From contig NZ_BBYR01000059.1 in NCBI RefSeq assembly GCF_001293525.1, positions 40,892 through 104,891 of the forward strand: DNA of 64,000 bases, written 5' to 3'. Of this stretch, positions 21,294 through 30,608 are shown piece by piece; position 1 is the first letter of the stretch, and each line of letters opens with the position of its first letter. Position numbers and translations under genes: made by a program. The notes below the pieces were generated by a model. It did no database searches, was not told where the DNA came from, and was given only the letters and a program-made list of their open reading frames with translations. Source of the DNA: Pseudideonella sakaiensis (GTDB taxonomy: Bacteria; Pseudomonadota; Gammaproteobacteria; Burkholderiales; Burkholderiaceae_C).

Positions 21294-21686
21294 AGGCATC
21301 GGCCGGCGGCCTTCAGGACGTCGCCAGAGATGAGCGGGGGAGGAGGTCGCGGGAGGCGACGAGCCGCTTGTTCGCCTCGCTCAACTGGGCGACCAGCTCC
21401 AGCATCGGCTACGCAAGAGCATCGAAGCCGTCGAGGAGCTGCTTCGAAGGGCGCGCGTGTCGACCGCTCGCAGAGCTTCTGCCCAAGACCTTTGCGGCCT
21501 CGGCAGGCCCGCGGCGCTGCGGGCCCATGTCACGCCCGCCAGGCCCTCGAGCTCTGCGGCGCTTCGCCTCGCGAAGCCCCACGACGGAACCCGCGGGCCG
21601 CTTCGGCGATCATCCGCACTCCCTGCGCCGAAGCCGCCGCATCCTGCGCGTGCCGGCGCCGCCCGACGAACCCTCCAGGAGCCCGG
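21294..21686. other. Non-coding gap after the toxin gene
   Basis: No frame in this 393-base stretch looks like a complete gene. A short minus-strand reading (about 21313-21403) gives a plausible helical peptide of about 33 residues, but an in-frame stop precedes it directly. It may be the remains of a gene lost when the toxin-antitoxin pair arrived. Confidence 0.3.
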
Positions 21687-22661
21687 ATGACTTCTCGCCG
21701 CCGATTCCTCGCCGCCGGTGCGGCCAGCCTCGCCAGCCTCTCGACCGCCGGCTGGAACGGGGCCTTCGCGCAGGCCGCGCCGGACCTGGGCGCGCCCACG
21801 CTGCCGGAGAACGGCGTGCGCCGCATCCCGCTCGGCGACGCGGAGCTGCTGGCCATCAACGACGGCGCGGCGCGCCGGCCGTTGACCGAGGGCTTCGTGC
21901 GCAATGCCGCGCTGGCCGACGTGAAGTCGGCGCTGGCCGCCGGCGGGCTGAGCCAGGACTACCTCGAGATCAGCTTCACCGCCTTCGTCGTGATCACGCC
22001 GCGGCACCGCATCCTGATGGACACCGGCAACGGCGAGTTCGGCGGCCCGACCTCGGGCCGGCTGCTGGCCAACCTGGCGCAGGCCGGCATCGCGCCGGAG
22101 AGCATCGACACGGTGCTGATCAGCCACTTCCACGGCGACCACATCAACGGCCTGCGCCGCCGCGACGGCGGCTGGGTGTTCCCGAAGGCCCAGGTGATGG
22201 TGCCGGCGGCCGAGTGGGGCTTCTGGATGGACGACGCGCGCATGGCCGCGGCGCCCGACGCGATGAAGGGCGCCTTCCAGAACGTGCGCCGCGTGTTCGG
22301 GCCGGTGGCCGACAAGCTGCGCCGCTTCGAGCCCGGCAGCGAGCTGGTGTCGGGCGTGAAGGCGCTGCCGGCGCCGGGCCACACGCCCGGGCACACGCTG
22401 TTCGAGGTGACCGGCCGCGAGCGCCGCTTCGTCTACCTGGCCGACCTGTCGAACATCCCGGCGCTGTTCGTGCGCCAGCCGGAGTGGTCGGTGCAGTTCG
22501 ACATGGACGCCGAGCTGGCGCGCCAGACGCGCCGGCGCGTGCTGGAGGAGGTGGCCGAGAGCAAGGCGCTGGTCGGCGGCTACCACTTCCCCTTCCCCGC
22601 GGTGGGCAGCATCGTGAAGGACGGCGCCGGCTTCGACTTCGATCCCTTCCGCGTGACCTGA
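21687..22661 (+). CDS. Tat-exported metallo-beta-lactamase-fold hydrolase
   Basis: The 324-residue protein starts at ATG 21687 with a twin-arginine signal (SRRRFLAAGAASLASL, cleavage likely after GAFAQA), so it acts in the periplasm. The metal-binding motif HFHGDH follows VLIS, with further ligands in APGHTPGH, an Asp in VYLADLS and a late His in GGYHFPFP. This is the layout of the zinc hydrolase superfamily. The subgroup resembles Tat-exported lactonase-like or quorum-quenching-like enzymes; the substrate cannot be told from sequence. It stands alone, upstream of an MFS gene on the same strand. Confidence 0.88.
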   Translation: MTSRRRFLAAGAASLASLSTAGWNGAFAQAAPDLGAPTLPENGVRRIPLGDAELLAINDGAARRPLTEGFVRNAALADVKSALAAGGLSQDYLEISFTAFVVITPRHRILMDTGNGEFGGPTSGRLLANLAQAGIAPESIDTVLISHFHGDHINGLRRRDGGWVFPKAQVMVPAAEWGFWMDDARMAAAPDAMKGAFQNVRRVFGPVADKLRRFEPGSELVSGVKALPAPGHTPGHTLFEVTGRERRFVYLADLSNIPALFVRQPEWSVQFDMDAELARQTRRRVLEEVAESKALVGGYHFPFPAVGSIVKDGAGFDFDPFRVT

Positions 22662-22821
22662 CGCCGGAAGCGGCCGGGGGCGGGCACCGCCCGCCCGGCC
22701 GGCAGAGGCGCCGCGCCGGCCGGGCGCGCGTCCTGTCGAGCCGGGGCCGTCTGCTTCGTCGTGCACGAGGCGCTGCCCGCAGGGCGGCCGGCGGGCCGGG
22801 CGACCGGCGACGGAGGACGGC

Positions 22822-24096
22822 ATGGGGTCGTGGCGGGCGCGCCTGCGGGCGCACGAGGGCTGGGTCATCGTGGCGGCGGGCGGCGCACTGGGTTGCGTCG
22901 CGATCGGCGCGCTCTTCTCGCTGCCGGTGCTGCTGCGGCCGATCGCACAGGACACCGGCTGGTCCGCGACCGGCGTCTCCGGCGCGATGACCGTGGCCTT
23001 CCTCGCGCTGGCGGCCGGCAGCCTGGGCTGGGGCCACCTGTCCGACCGGCTCGGGCCGCGCCCGGTGCTGCTGGCCGGCTCGGCGCTGCTGGCGCTCGGC
23101 CTTGCGCTGGCCAGCGTGGCGCCGAGCCTGGCGGCCTTCCAGGCGCTGTTCGGCGGCCTCGCCGGGCTCGGCGCGGCGGCGATCTTCGCGCCGCTGATGG
23201 CCTGCGTCACCGGCTGGTTCGACACGCGGCGCAGCCTCGCGGTGTCGCTGGTGTCGGCGGGCATGGGGATGGCGCCGATGACGATGTCGCCGCTGGTGGC
23301 GTGGCTGGTCGAGCAGCACCCGTGGCGCACGGCGCTGCAGCTGCTCGCGCTGCTCGCCGCGGTGACGATGCTGCCGCTGGCGGCCCGCGTGCGGCGAGCG
23401 CCGGCGCTCGCGCCACCGGCGGTGCCCGCAGCGGCAGCCGCGGCAGCGGACGCGACACCGGGCGCGGGCGCGCCGTCGACGCCGGCCGAGGCGCAGGCAC
23501 CGGGCGCCGGCCAGGTGCTGCGCTCGGCCCCCTTCCTGGTGCTCGCGGCCACCAGCTTCTTCAGCTGCGCGACCCACTCCGGGCCCATCTTCCACACCGT
23601 CAGCTACGCGCTCGTCTGCGGGATCCCGCTGATGGCGGCGGTGTCGATCTACAGCCTCGAGGGCCTGGCGGGGCTGGGCGGGCGGCTGGTGTTCGGCCTG
23701 CTCGGCGACCGCTTCGGGGCCGCGCGGGTGCTGGTGATCGCGCTGCTGGCGCAGGCGCTGGTGGCGCTGGCCTACCTGCAGGCGCGCAGCCTCGGCAGCC
23801 TCTACGCGGTGGCCGCGCTGTTCGGCTTCACCTATGCGGGCGTGATGCCGCTGTTCGCGGTGCTCGCGCGCGAGCACTTTCCGCTGCGCATCCTGGGCAC
23901 GGTGATCGGCGGCACGACGATGGCCAGCAGCCTGGGGATGGCGCTCGGGCCGGTGCTCGGTGGCCTGCTCTACGACCGCCATGGCAGCTATGCCGGCCTG
24001 TTCGTCGGCGCCTTCGTGCTGGGCCTGTGCGCCTTCGGCTGCGCGCTGGCCTTCACGCGGCTGCCGCGGCCGCCGGCGCTGTCGCCGGTGGGCTGA
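22822..24096 (+). CDS. MFS transporter (possible monocarboxylate/oxalate-formate type)
   Basis: This 424-residue, very hydrophobic protein has about twelve membrane segments split by a Pro/Ala-rich central loop (about 192-230). The MFS signature is visible as GHLSDRLGPRPVLLAG between segments 2 and 3, and its relative as GLLGDRFGAARVL in the second half. The overall pattern (LPVLLRPIAQDTGWSATGVS near the N-terminus) is that of the OFA-like carriers. The substrate is unknown. ATG 22822 follows GGAGGAC. A second carrier of the same type lies at 47155. Confidence 0.85.
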   Translation: MGSWRARLRAHEGWVIVAAGGALGCVAIGALFSLPVLLRPIAQDTGWSATGVSGAMTVAFLALAAGSLGWGHLSDRLGPRPVLLAGSALLALGLALASVAPSLAAFQALFGGLAGLGAAAIFAPLMACVTGWFDTRRSLAVSLVSAGMGMAPMTMSPLVAWLVEQHPWRTALQLLALLAAVTMLPLAARVRRAPALAPPAVPAAAAAAADATPGAGAPSTPAEAQAPGAGQVLRSAPFLVLAATSFFSCATHSGPIFHTVSYALVCGIPLMAAVSIYSLEGLAGLGGRLVFGLLGDRFGAARVLVIALLAQALVALAYLQARSLGSLYAVAALFGFTYAGVMPLFAVLAREHFPLRILGTVIGGTTMASSLGMALGPVLGGLLYDRHGSYAGLFVGAFVLGLCAFGCALAFTRLPRPPALSPVG

Positions 24097-24172
24097 TACA
24101 CCGGGTTCGCGCGCCCTTGCCCCGCCCCGGCGCCTGCGCATAATCGTCGGCGACTTTTCCGGGGCAGGCAGC

Positions 24173-24640
24173 ATGGACCTGAGCGAGCTCGTCGAAGCGA
24201 TCGACACCCTGAACGCGCCGGACGCGTTCAAGTGCGGTTTCACGCTGCTGCAGTGGCAGACGATCGAGAACTACCTCATCCCCTTCGAGATGAAGGCCGG
24301 CGAGGTGCTGATCGAGCAGGGCGAGACGGACCGGGTCTGCTACTTCCTCGGTCGCGGCTCGCTGCAGGTCTACGTGACCGGCGGCCCGCCGGGCGCGTCG
24401 CGCATCGCGATCGTGCGCGCCGGCGCGATCGTCGGCGAGCCCAGCCTGTTCGGCGACCAGCCGCGCATGGCCAGCGTCAGCACGCTGACGCCGTGCACGC
24501 TGTGGGCGCTCAGCGGCCAGCGCTTCGAGCAGATGGCGCAGCGCGTGCCGGCGCTGGCGCTGGACTTCCTGCGCGCCGCCGGCAACGTGATGGCGATCCG
24601 GATGCGCGCCACGCTGGTGCGGCAGACGCCGTTCACCTGA
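24173..24640 (+). CDS. Cyclic-nucleotide-binding domain protein without DNA-binding domain
   Basis: The 155-residue protein is a single Crp-like cyclic-nucleotide-binding beta-roll (about 35-145). The glycine-containing turn reads FLGRGSLQVYV and the phosphate-binding cassette reads GEPSLFGDQPRMAS. There is no helix-turn-helix, so it is not a transcription factor by itself and may act through a partner. GGGGCAG lies before the ATG at 24173. The ligand could be cAMP or another nucleotide. It sits between the MFS gene and a convergent antiporter gene, with no obvious partner. Confidence 0.8.
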   Translation: MDLSELVEAIDTLNAPDAFKCGFTLLQWQTIENYLIPFEMKAGEVLIEQGETDRVCYFLGRGSLQVYVTGGPPGASRIAIVRAGAIVGEPSLFGDQPRMASVSTLTPCTLWALSGQRFEQMAQRVPALALDFLRAAGNVMAIRMRATLVRQTPFT

Positions 24641-24667
24641 GCGGCGCGGCGCGCCGCCGGCCTCGGC

Positions 24668-26671
24668 TCAGAGCCTGCGCCCGAGCAGCTTCGCCTCGGC
24701 CAGCGCCAGCGCCTCCGGCAGGCCCGACAGCACCAGCGTGTCGCCGGCGGCGAGCACCAGGCCTTCCTCCGGCGCCGTGACCTGGCCGGCGGCGCGGCGC
24801 ACCGAGGCCACGGTCACGCCGGTGGCGTGCAGCGCCAGCGCGGCCAGCGACTGGCCGAGGCAGGCGCCGGCCGCCGGCAGCGTGACGCTGAGCAGCCGCG
24901 CGGTCTGCAGCTCGTCGACGGTGTCGTCGTCGGCGCCGTGGAAGTAGCCGCGCAGCAGCGCGTAGCGGGCGTCGCGCTGGTCCTGCACCACGCGGATCAC
25001 GCGCCGCATCGGCACGCCGACCAGCGCCAGCGCATGGCTGGCCAGCATCAGCGAGCCTTCCACCGCCTCGGGCACCACCACCGTCGCGCCGGCGGCCTGC
25101 AGCCGCTCGAGCTCGCTGTCGTCGAGGGTGCGCACGCACACCGGCACGGTCGGCGCGTGTTCCTGCACCAGGTGCAGGATGCGCAGCGCCGACGGCGTGT
25201 CGTGGTAGCTCACCACCACCGCGCTGGCGCGCGCCAGGCCGGCGGCCATCAGGCTCTGCAGCCGCGCGGCATCGCCGAAGACCACGCTCTGGCCGGCGGC
25301 CGCGGCCTGGCGCACGCGGTCCGGGTCCAGGTCCAGCGCCATGTAGGGGATGCGCTCGGCATCGAGGATGCGCGCCAGGTTCTGGCCGCTGCGGCCGTAG
25401 CCGGCGATGATCACGTGCGCCGAGGTGTTGATCGAGCGCTTGGCGATCGAGGTCATCGCCACCGACTGCATCAGCCAGTCGCTGGCGGCCAGGCGCAGCA
25501 CGATGCGGTCGCTGTGGAGGATCAGGAGCGGCGTGGCCAGCATCGACAGCACCATGCTGGCCAGCACCGGGCTCATCCACTGCGGGTCGACCAGCTGCTG
25601 CTGGGCGCCCAGCGTCAGCAGCACGAAGCCGAACTCGCCGGCCTGCGCGAGGTAGAGCCCGGTGCGCAGCGCCACGCCGGGCGCGGCGCCGAGCCAGCGC
25701 GCCACCGCCGCCACCATCGCGAACTTCGCGAGCACCGGCAGCACGGTCAGCAGCAGCACCAGCAGCCACTGGTCGATCACCGGGCGCCAGTCCAGCTTCA
25801 TCCCGATGGTGATGAAGAACAGGCCGAGCAGCACGTCGTGGAAGGGCCGGATGTCGGTCTCGACCTGGTGCTTGTACTCCGTCTCGGCCACCAGCATGCC
25901 GGCCACGAAGGCCCCCAGCGCCAGCGACAGCCCGAAGTGCTCGGTCAGCCAGGCCAGGCCGAGCGTGATCAGCAGCAGGTTCAGCACGAAGAGCTCCTCG
26001 CTCTTGCGCCGTGCCACCAGCGTCAGCCACCAGCGCATCACGCGCTGGCCGCCCACCAGCAGCACCGTCAGCAGCAGCACCGCCTTCAGCCCGGCCAGGC
26101 CGAGCGAGACGGCCATGTCGTGGCCGCTGGCATCCAGCGAGGGGATCAGCACCAGCAGCGGCACCACCGCCAGGTCCTGGAACAGCAGCACGCCGAGCAC
26201 GCGCCGGCCGTGCTCGCTTTCCAGCTCGAGGCGCTCGGCCATCAGCTTGACCACGATCGCCGTGCTGGACATCGCCATCGCGCTGCCCAGCACCAGCGCG
26301 CCCTGCCAGGACAGCTCCCAGGGCCGCGGGCCGAAGGAGAACAGCCAGCGCAGCAGGTAGTGGCCGGCCAGCGTGCCGGCGATGGTCAGCACCACCTGCG
26401 CCAGGCCCAGGCCGAACACCAGCCGGCGCATGCTGCGCAGCTTCGGCAGGTTGAACTCCAGCCCGATCACGAACATCAGGAACACCACGCCGAACTCGGC
26501 CAGGTAGCTGATGCCGGCGGAGTCGGCGGCAAGCGCCAGCGCGTTCGGGCCGATCACCACGCCGACCACCAGGTAGCCCAGCATCGGCGGCAGCTTCAGC
26601 GAGCGGCAGGCCACCACCCCGAGCACCGCGGCGATCAGGTACAGCAGGACCAGCGCGAGGGTGGAGGCCAT
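24668..26671 (-). CDS. CPA2-family cation:proton antiporter, KefB/KefC type
   Basis: This is a monovalent cation:proton antiporter (667 aa). About thirteen membrane segments (1-385, beginning STLALVLLYLIAAVLGVVAC) form the Na+/H+-exchanger fold, including the polar GLEFNLPKLR stretch. Then comes a TrkA-N/RCK nucleotide-binding domain (from about 415; HVIIAGYGRSGQNLARIL) and a TrkA-C domain at the C-terminus. K+ efflux controlled by glutathione adducts is known for KefB and KefC, but this homologue may lack that control. The start ATG 26671 gives the natural N-terminus. It is divergent from kdsD. Confidence 0.92.
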   Translation of the reverse strand: MASTLALVLLYLIAAVLGVVACRSLKLPPMLGYLVVGVVIGPNALALAADSAGISYLAEFGVVFLMFVIGLEFNLPKLRSMRRLVFGLGLAQVVLTIAGTLAGHYLLRWLFSFGPRPWELSWQGALVLGSAMAMSSTAIVVKLMAERLELESEHGRRVLGVLLFQDLAVVPLLVLIPSLDASGHDMAVSLGLAGLKAVLLLTVLLVGGQRVMRWWLTLVARRKSEELFVLNLLLITLGLAWLTEHFGLSLALGAFVAGMLVAETEYKHQVETDIRPFHDVLLGLFFITIGMKLDWRPVIDQWLLVLLLTVLPVLAKFAMVAAVARWLGAAPGVALRTGLYLAQAGEFGFVLLTLGAQQQLVDPQWMSPVLASMVLSMLATPLLILHSDRIVLRLAASDWLMQSVAMTSIAKRSINTSAHVIIAGYGRSGQNLARILDAERIPYMALDLDPDRVRQAAAAGQSVVFGDAARLQSLMAAGLARASAVVVSYHDTPSALRILHLVQEHAPTVPVCVRTLDDSELERLQAAGATVVVPEAVEGSLMLASHALALVGVPMRRVIRVVQDQRDARYALLRGYFHGADDDTVDELQTARLLSVTLPAAGACLGQSLAALALHATGVTVASVRRAAGQVTAPEEGLVLAAGDTLVLSGLPEALALAEAKLLGRRL

Positions 26672-26772
26672 GGGCGGGCGACGGCCAGGGGTGGCGGGCG
26701 GAAGGAGATGGCTGCAGCAGGGGGCGTGCCTACAATCGCTGCAGGCGCCTTGCCGATGCTAAAGCACGCCCC

Positions 26773-27792
26773 TTGCCGACCCCCGCCTCCCTGCCCCCGA
26801 CCGCCGCGGCGCTGCGCCCCTTCGATCGCGAACGGGCGCTGCGCCTGGCGCGCGACACCTTCGACATCGAGGCGCGCGCGCTGCAGGGGCTGAAGGCGCG
26901 CCAGGGCGAGGCCTTCGCGCGCAGCGTGGAGTGCATCCTCGAGTCCGGCGGGCGCGTGGTGGTGATGGGCATGGGCAAGAGCGGCCACGTGGGCCGCAAG
27001 GTCGCGGCCACGCTGGCGTCCACCGGCACGCCGGCGCTGTTCGTGCATCCGGCCGAGGCCAGCCATGGCGACCTCGGCATGGTGATCCCCGGCGACGTGG
27101 TGCTGGCGATCTCCAACTCCGGCGAGAGCGACGAGGTGGCGGCGATCCTGCCGGCGCTGAAGCGCCTGGGCGTTCGGCTGATCGCGATGACCGGCAACCC
27201 GGCCTCGACGCTGGCCCGCCACGCCGACTTCGTGCTCGACTCGGCGGTCGACGTCGAGGCCTGCCCGCTGAACCTCGCGCCGACCGCCAGCACCACCGCG
27301 CAGATGGCGCTCGGCGACGCGCTCGCCGTGGCCCTGCTCGATGCGCGCGGCTTCCGCGAGGAGGACTTCGCGCGCTCCCACCCGGGCGGCAGCCTCGGCC
27401 GCAAGCTGCTGATGCACGTGCGCGACCTGATGCGCCACGGCGACGCGCTGCCGCGCGTCGGCCCCGACGACAGCTTCCACGCGATGCTGCGCGAAATGAC
27501 CGGCAAGGGCCTCGGCTTCGCCGCCGTGGTCGATGCCGCGGGCCGGCCGATCGGCATCTTCACCGACGGCGACCTGCGCCGCCTGATCGAGAAGGAGGTC
27601 GACCTGCGCGGCCTGCACGCGCGCGAGGTGATGCACCGCGGGCCGCGGCTGGTGCGCGACGGCGACCTGGCCGTCGACGCGGCCGACGTGATGGAACAGT
27701 TCCGCATCACCAGCGTGCTGGTGGTCGATGCCGAGGGCGTGCTCGTGGGCGCGCTGAACTCGAACGACCTGATGCGCGCGAAGGTGATCTGA
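26773..27792 (+). CDS. kdsD: D-arabinose 5-phosphate isomerase (KdsD/KpsF family)
   Basis: KdsD converts ribulose 5-phosphate to arabinose 5-phosphate, the first step of Kdo synthesis for lipopolysaccharide. The 339-residue protein has a SIS sugar-isomerase domain (about 45-180; GMGKSGHVGRKVAATLAS and SNSGESDEV) and two CBS domains (about 213-335). The frame has no suitable ATG, so TTG 26773 is taken as start. A -10-like TACAAT lies at 26731-26736. It is followed one base later by kdsC, and their pairing confirms the function. Confidence 0.95.
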   Translation: MPTPASLPPTAAALRPFDRERALRLARDTFDIEARALQGLKARQGEAFARSVECILESGGRVVVMGMGKSGHVGRKVAATLASTGTPALFVHPAEASHGDLGMVIPGDVVLAISNSGESDEVAAILPALKRLGVRLIAMTGNPASTLARHADFVLDSAVDVEACPLNLAPTASTTAQMALGDALAVALLDARGFREEDFARSHPGGSLGRKLLMHVRDLMRHGDALPRVGPDDSFHAMLREMTGKGLGFAAVVDAAGRPIGIFTDGDLRRLIEKEVDLRGLHAREVMHRGPRLVRDGDLAVDAADVMEQFRITSVLVVDAEGVLVGALNSNDLMRAKVI

Positions 27793-27793
27793 G

Positions 27794-28375
27794 ATGGCCG
27801 CGCCCGCCCCGCTGCGGCCGGTGCTGGGCTTCGCGCCCGAGCTGCTGCTGCGGGCGCAGGGCCTGCGCGCGGCGATCTTCGACGTCGACGGCGTGCTGAC
27901 CGACGGCCGCATCTACATCGGCGAGCACGGCGAGACGGTGAAGGCCTTCAGCACACTCGATGGACACGGCCTGAAGCTGCTGGCGCGCGGCGGCATCGTG
28001 CCGATCGTCGTGACGGGGCGGGATTCGCCCGCGGTGCGGCGCCGCGTGGCCGACCTGGGCATCGCGCACGCGGTCTACGGCGCCGCCGACAAGCTGGCCG
28101 TGACGCAGCCGCTGCTCGATGCGCTCGGCATCGGCTGGCACGAGGTGGCCGCGATGGGCGACGACTGGCCCGACCTGCCGCTGCTGCTGCGCGCCGCCTT
28201 CGCCTGCGCGCCGGCGAATGCCCATCCCGAGGTGCGCGCGGTCGCCGCCCACGTCACCGCCGCGCGCGGCGGCCACGGCGCGGCGCGCGAGTGCTGCGAC
28301 CTGCTGCTGGTGGCCGCCGGCCGCTACGCCGACCTGCTGGCCGGCCACCTGACCACGCTCGATGGCGGGCACTGA
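27794..28375 (+). CDS. kdsC: 3-deoxy-D-manno-octulosonate 8-phosphate phosphatase (KdsC)
   Basis: KdsC removes phosphate from Kdo-8-phosphate. This HAD-family protein (193 aa) has the nucleophile motif FDVDGVLTDG (about 34-43), motif II VVTGRDS with the conserved Thr, and the acidic motif MGDDWPDLP. It is a small, capless HAD phosphatase, as expected. It starts one base after kdsD and overlaps lptC by 14 bases, forming the usual kdsD-kdsC-lptC operon. Confidence 0.95.
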   Translation: MAAPAPLRPVLGFAPELLLRAQGLRAAIFDVDGVLTDGRIYIGEHGETVKAFSTLDGHGLKLLARGGIVPIVVTGRDSPAVRRRVADLGIAHAVYGAADKLAVTQPLLDALGIGWHEVAAMGDDWPDLPLLLRAAFACAPANAHPEVRAVAAHVTAARGGHGAARECCDLLLVAAGRYADLLAGHLTTLDGGH

Positions 28376-29042
28376 GGCCCTGCCGGCACCGGCCGCCGGG
28401 CCGCCGGCGGCGCTCGGCGTGCGCTGCGTCGAGGCGGCGTCGGCCTACCTGCCGCTGCTGCTGATGGCGGTGCTCGCGCTGGGCACCTGGTGGCTGGTGC
28501 AGAACGCGCCGCGGCCGCCGGGCAGCGGCGAGGCGCGCGCGCCCCGCCACGTGCCGGACTACACGATGTCCGTGTTCACCGTGCAGCGCTTCGCGCCCGA
28601 CGGCCGGCTGCGCGTGCAGATCGAGGGCGACACGCTGCGCCACTACCCGGACACCGACACCCTCGAGGTCGACAACCCGCGCATCCGCAGCATCGCGGCC
28701 GACGGCGTCGTCACCCGCGCCACGGCGCGCCGCGCGATCAGCAACGGCGACGGCACCGAGGTGCAGCTGCTGGGCGGGGCCCAGGTGCTGCGCGACGGGC
28801 TGCCGGGGGAGCCGCCGGCCGAGTTCCGCGGCGAGTTCCTGCACGCCTTCCTGGCCACCGAGGAGCTGCGCTCGCACCTGCCGGTGGTGCTGCGGCGCGG
28901 CAGCACCGAGCTGCGCGCGAACAGCCTGAACTACCGCCACCGCGACCAGCGCGTGACGCTGAGCGGCCGCGTGCGCGCGGTGTTCGGCCCGTCGGGTGTC
29001 GCGTCGGCGCCGGCCGCAGCGGCCTCGGGGACGGCGCCGTGA
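28362..29042 (+). CDS. lptC: LPS export ABC transporter periplasmic protein LptC
   Basis: LptC is the bitopic inner-membrane protein that passes lipopolysaccharide from LptB2FG to LptA. The 226-residue product has one membrane anchor (about 28-48; YLPLLLMAVLALGTWWLV) followed by a periplasmic beta-jellyroll (about 65-210; DYTMSVFTVQRFAPDG near its start). The Pro/Ala-rich C-terminal tail is not conserved. The overlap with kdsC fixes the start. The lptA and lptB genes, which usually follow, are absent here; a short-chain dehydrogenase comes next. Confidence 0.92.
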   Translation: MAGTEALPAPAAGPPAALGVRCVEAASAYLPLLLMAVLALGTWWLVQNAPRPPGSGEARAPRHVPDYTMSVFTVQRFAPDGRLRVQIEGDTLRHYPDTDTLEVDNPRIRSIAADGVVTRATARRAISNGDGTEVQLLGGAQVLRDGLPGEPPAEFRGEFLHAFLATEELRSHLPVVLRRGSTELRANSLNYRHRDQRVTLSGRVRAVFGPSGVASAPAAAASGTAP

Positions 29043-29100
29043 CGGCCCGGCCGCGCCGCGCCTCGTCCGCCCCGGCGCGTGCCGCAGGAATGGCCGTCCC

Positions 29101-29886
29101 ATGAACCCGCCCCTGACGCCGCTGCTCTTCGTCACCGGCGCGTCCAGCGGCATCGGCCAGGCGCTCGCGCTGCACTACCACGCCGCCGGCTGGCGCCTGG
29201 CGCTGGTGGCGCGACGCGCCGCCGAGCTGCAGGCCTGGGCCGATGCCGCGGGGCTGGACCGGCAGCGCGTCGCGGTCTACGGCGCCGACGTGCGCGACCT
29301 CGCGTCGATCGCGGCCGCCGCGCAGGCCTGCCTCGATCGCCAGGGCCTGCCCGACGTGGTGATCGCGAACGCCGGCATCAGCGTCGGCATCGACCCGGCG
29401 GACGCGCAGGACCTCGCGGTGCTGCAGGCGACCTACGAGACCAACAACCTCGGCCTGGCCGCCACCTTCCAGCCCTTCGTCGCGCCGATGTGCGCGCGCG
29501 GCAGCGGCCGCCTGGTGGGCATCGCCAGCGTGGCCGGCATCCGGGGGCTGCCGGGGCATGCGGCCTACTGCTCCAGCAAGGCCGCGGTGATCGCCTACTG
29601 CGAGAGCCTGCGCGGCGACTGCCGCCCGCACGGCGTGCGCGTGGTGACGATCGCCCCCGGCTACGTCGACACGCCGCTGACCCAGGGCAACCGCTACGGC
29701 ATGCCCTTCCTGATGTCGCCGCAGGACTTCGCAAGGCGCGCCGCCGCCGCCATCGCGGCGGGCACGAGCTACCGCGTCATCCCCTGGCAGATGGGGGTGG
29801 TCGCGAAGCTGCTGCGGCTGCTGCCGAACCCGCTGTTCGACCGCGTGCTGGCCGGGCGGCCGCGCAAGCGCCGCCGCGGCGAATGA
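29101..29886 (+). CDS. Short-chain dehydrogenase/reductase
   Basis: The 261-residue enzyme has the SDR features in order: nucleotide-binding TGASSGIG (about 12-19), ANAGIS, the catalytic Ser in GIASVAG, and Tyr-x3-Lys in YCSSK. APGYVDTPL follows the active site. The C-terminal extension (KLLRLLPNPLFDRVLAGRP) is hydrophobic and basic and may bind the membrane. It is one of the classical SDRs acting on an alcohol or ketone; the substrate is unknown. It lies 58 bases after lptC, perhaps in the same unit, and is convergent with the RNA-binding protein gene. Confidence 0.88.
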   Translation: MNPPLTPLLFVTGASSGIGQALALHYHAAGWRLALVARRAAELQAWADAAGLDRQRVAVYGADVRDLASIAAAAQACLDRQGLPDVVIANAGISVGIDPADAQDLAVLQATYETNNLGLAATFQPFVAPMCARGSGRLVGIASVAGIRGLPGHAAYCSSKAAVIAYCESLRGDCRPHGVRVVTIAPGYVDTPLTQGNRYGMPFLMSPQDFARRAAAAIAAGTSYRVIPWQMGVVAKLLRLLPNPLFDRVLAGRPRKRRRGE

Positions 29887-29964
29887 GCACCGCGCGCAGC
29901 GCGGCGCCATGAACGAGCGGCGCCGTGAAGGCGCCGCCAGGATGCCGGGCCGGGGCCCGGAGCG

Positions 29965-29983
29965 GGCCGGGCGACGCCCGGCC
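29965..29983 (-). terminator. Hairpin downstream of the RRM gene
   Basis: GGCCGGG (29965-29971) and CCCGGCC (29977-29983) form a perfect 7-bp stem with loop CGACG, eight bases after the stop of the RNA-binding protein gene on the minus strand. No U-run follows, so it may be a GC-rich terminator or only a stability element. It lies in a convergent gap. Confidence 0.4.
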
Positions 29984-29990
29984 GGGTCGA

Positions 29991-30497
29991 TCAGTAGCCG
30001 CCGCGACCGCCGCCGCCACCACCGTAGCCGCCGCCACCGCCGGAACGGCCACCGCCGCCGCCGTAGCCGCCGCCACCGGAGCGGCCACCGCCGCCACCGT
30101 AGCCGCCACCACCACCGCCGCCGCCATAGCCGCCGCCACCGCCGCCGTAGCCGCCACCGCCGGAGCGGCCGCCGCCACCGTAGCCGCCACCGCCACCGCC
30201 GTAGCCGCCACCACCGCCGCCGCGGCCACCGAAGCCGCCCGGGCGGTCCTCGCGCGGACGCGCCTCGTTGACGACGACCGCGCGGCCATCGACCATCTGG
30301 CCGTTCATGCCGTTGATCGCAGCCTGCGCTTCCGCGTCGCTGCCCATCTCGACGAATCCGAAGCCCTTGGAGCGACCCGTCTCCCGGTCCATCATGACCT
30401 TCGCGGACGTGACGGTGCCGAACTGCGAGAAGGCCTGGTGCAGGCCATCGTCACGCACGCTGTAGGCCAGATTGCCGACGTAGAGTTTGTTGCCCAT
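29991..30497 (-). CDS. RNA-binding protein: RRM plus glycine-rich tail
   Basis: The protein (168 aa from ATG 30497) has one RRM domain (about 2-80) with RNP2 KLYVGNLAY and RNP1 KGFGFVEM. A long low-complexity tail of Gly, Tyr, Arg and Ser follows (GGGGYGGGG-type repeats, about 87-168). This is the architecture of bacterial and cyanobacterial Rbp proteins, often cold-induced and thought to act on mRNA structure. The Gly/Tyr/Arg tail is of the kind linked to self-association. It has its own promoter with a roughly 105-base 5' leader. Confidence 0.93.
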   Translation of the reverse strand: MGNKLYVGNLAYSVRDDGLHQAFSQFGTVTSAKVMMDRETGRSKGFGFVEMGSDAEAQAAINGMNGQMVDGRAVVVNEARPREDRPGGFGGRGGGGGGYGGGGGGYGGGGRSGGGGYGGGGGGYGGGGGGGGYGGGGGRSGGGGYGGGGGRSGGGGGYGGGGGGRGGY

Positions 30498-30608
30498 CGA
30501 GAGCGCCTTTCCTTGAGAACCCTGAAGACCGAACACCACCCACCATGTGGAGCTTCTACCAACCTGAACCGATCAAGCCAAGGCGCGGACTCCAAACACA
30601 GAATTTCC

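Noticed and set aside
21313..21403. Short minus-strand peptide similar to a coiled helix
   Set aside because: Only about 33 residues with an in-frame stop directly upstream and no ribosome site.
29991..30260. GGC/GCC-rich repeat as CRISPR or satellite
   Set aside because: The repetition is explained by the Gly-rich tail codons of the RRM protein; there are no spacers.
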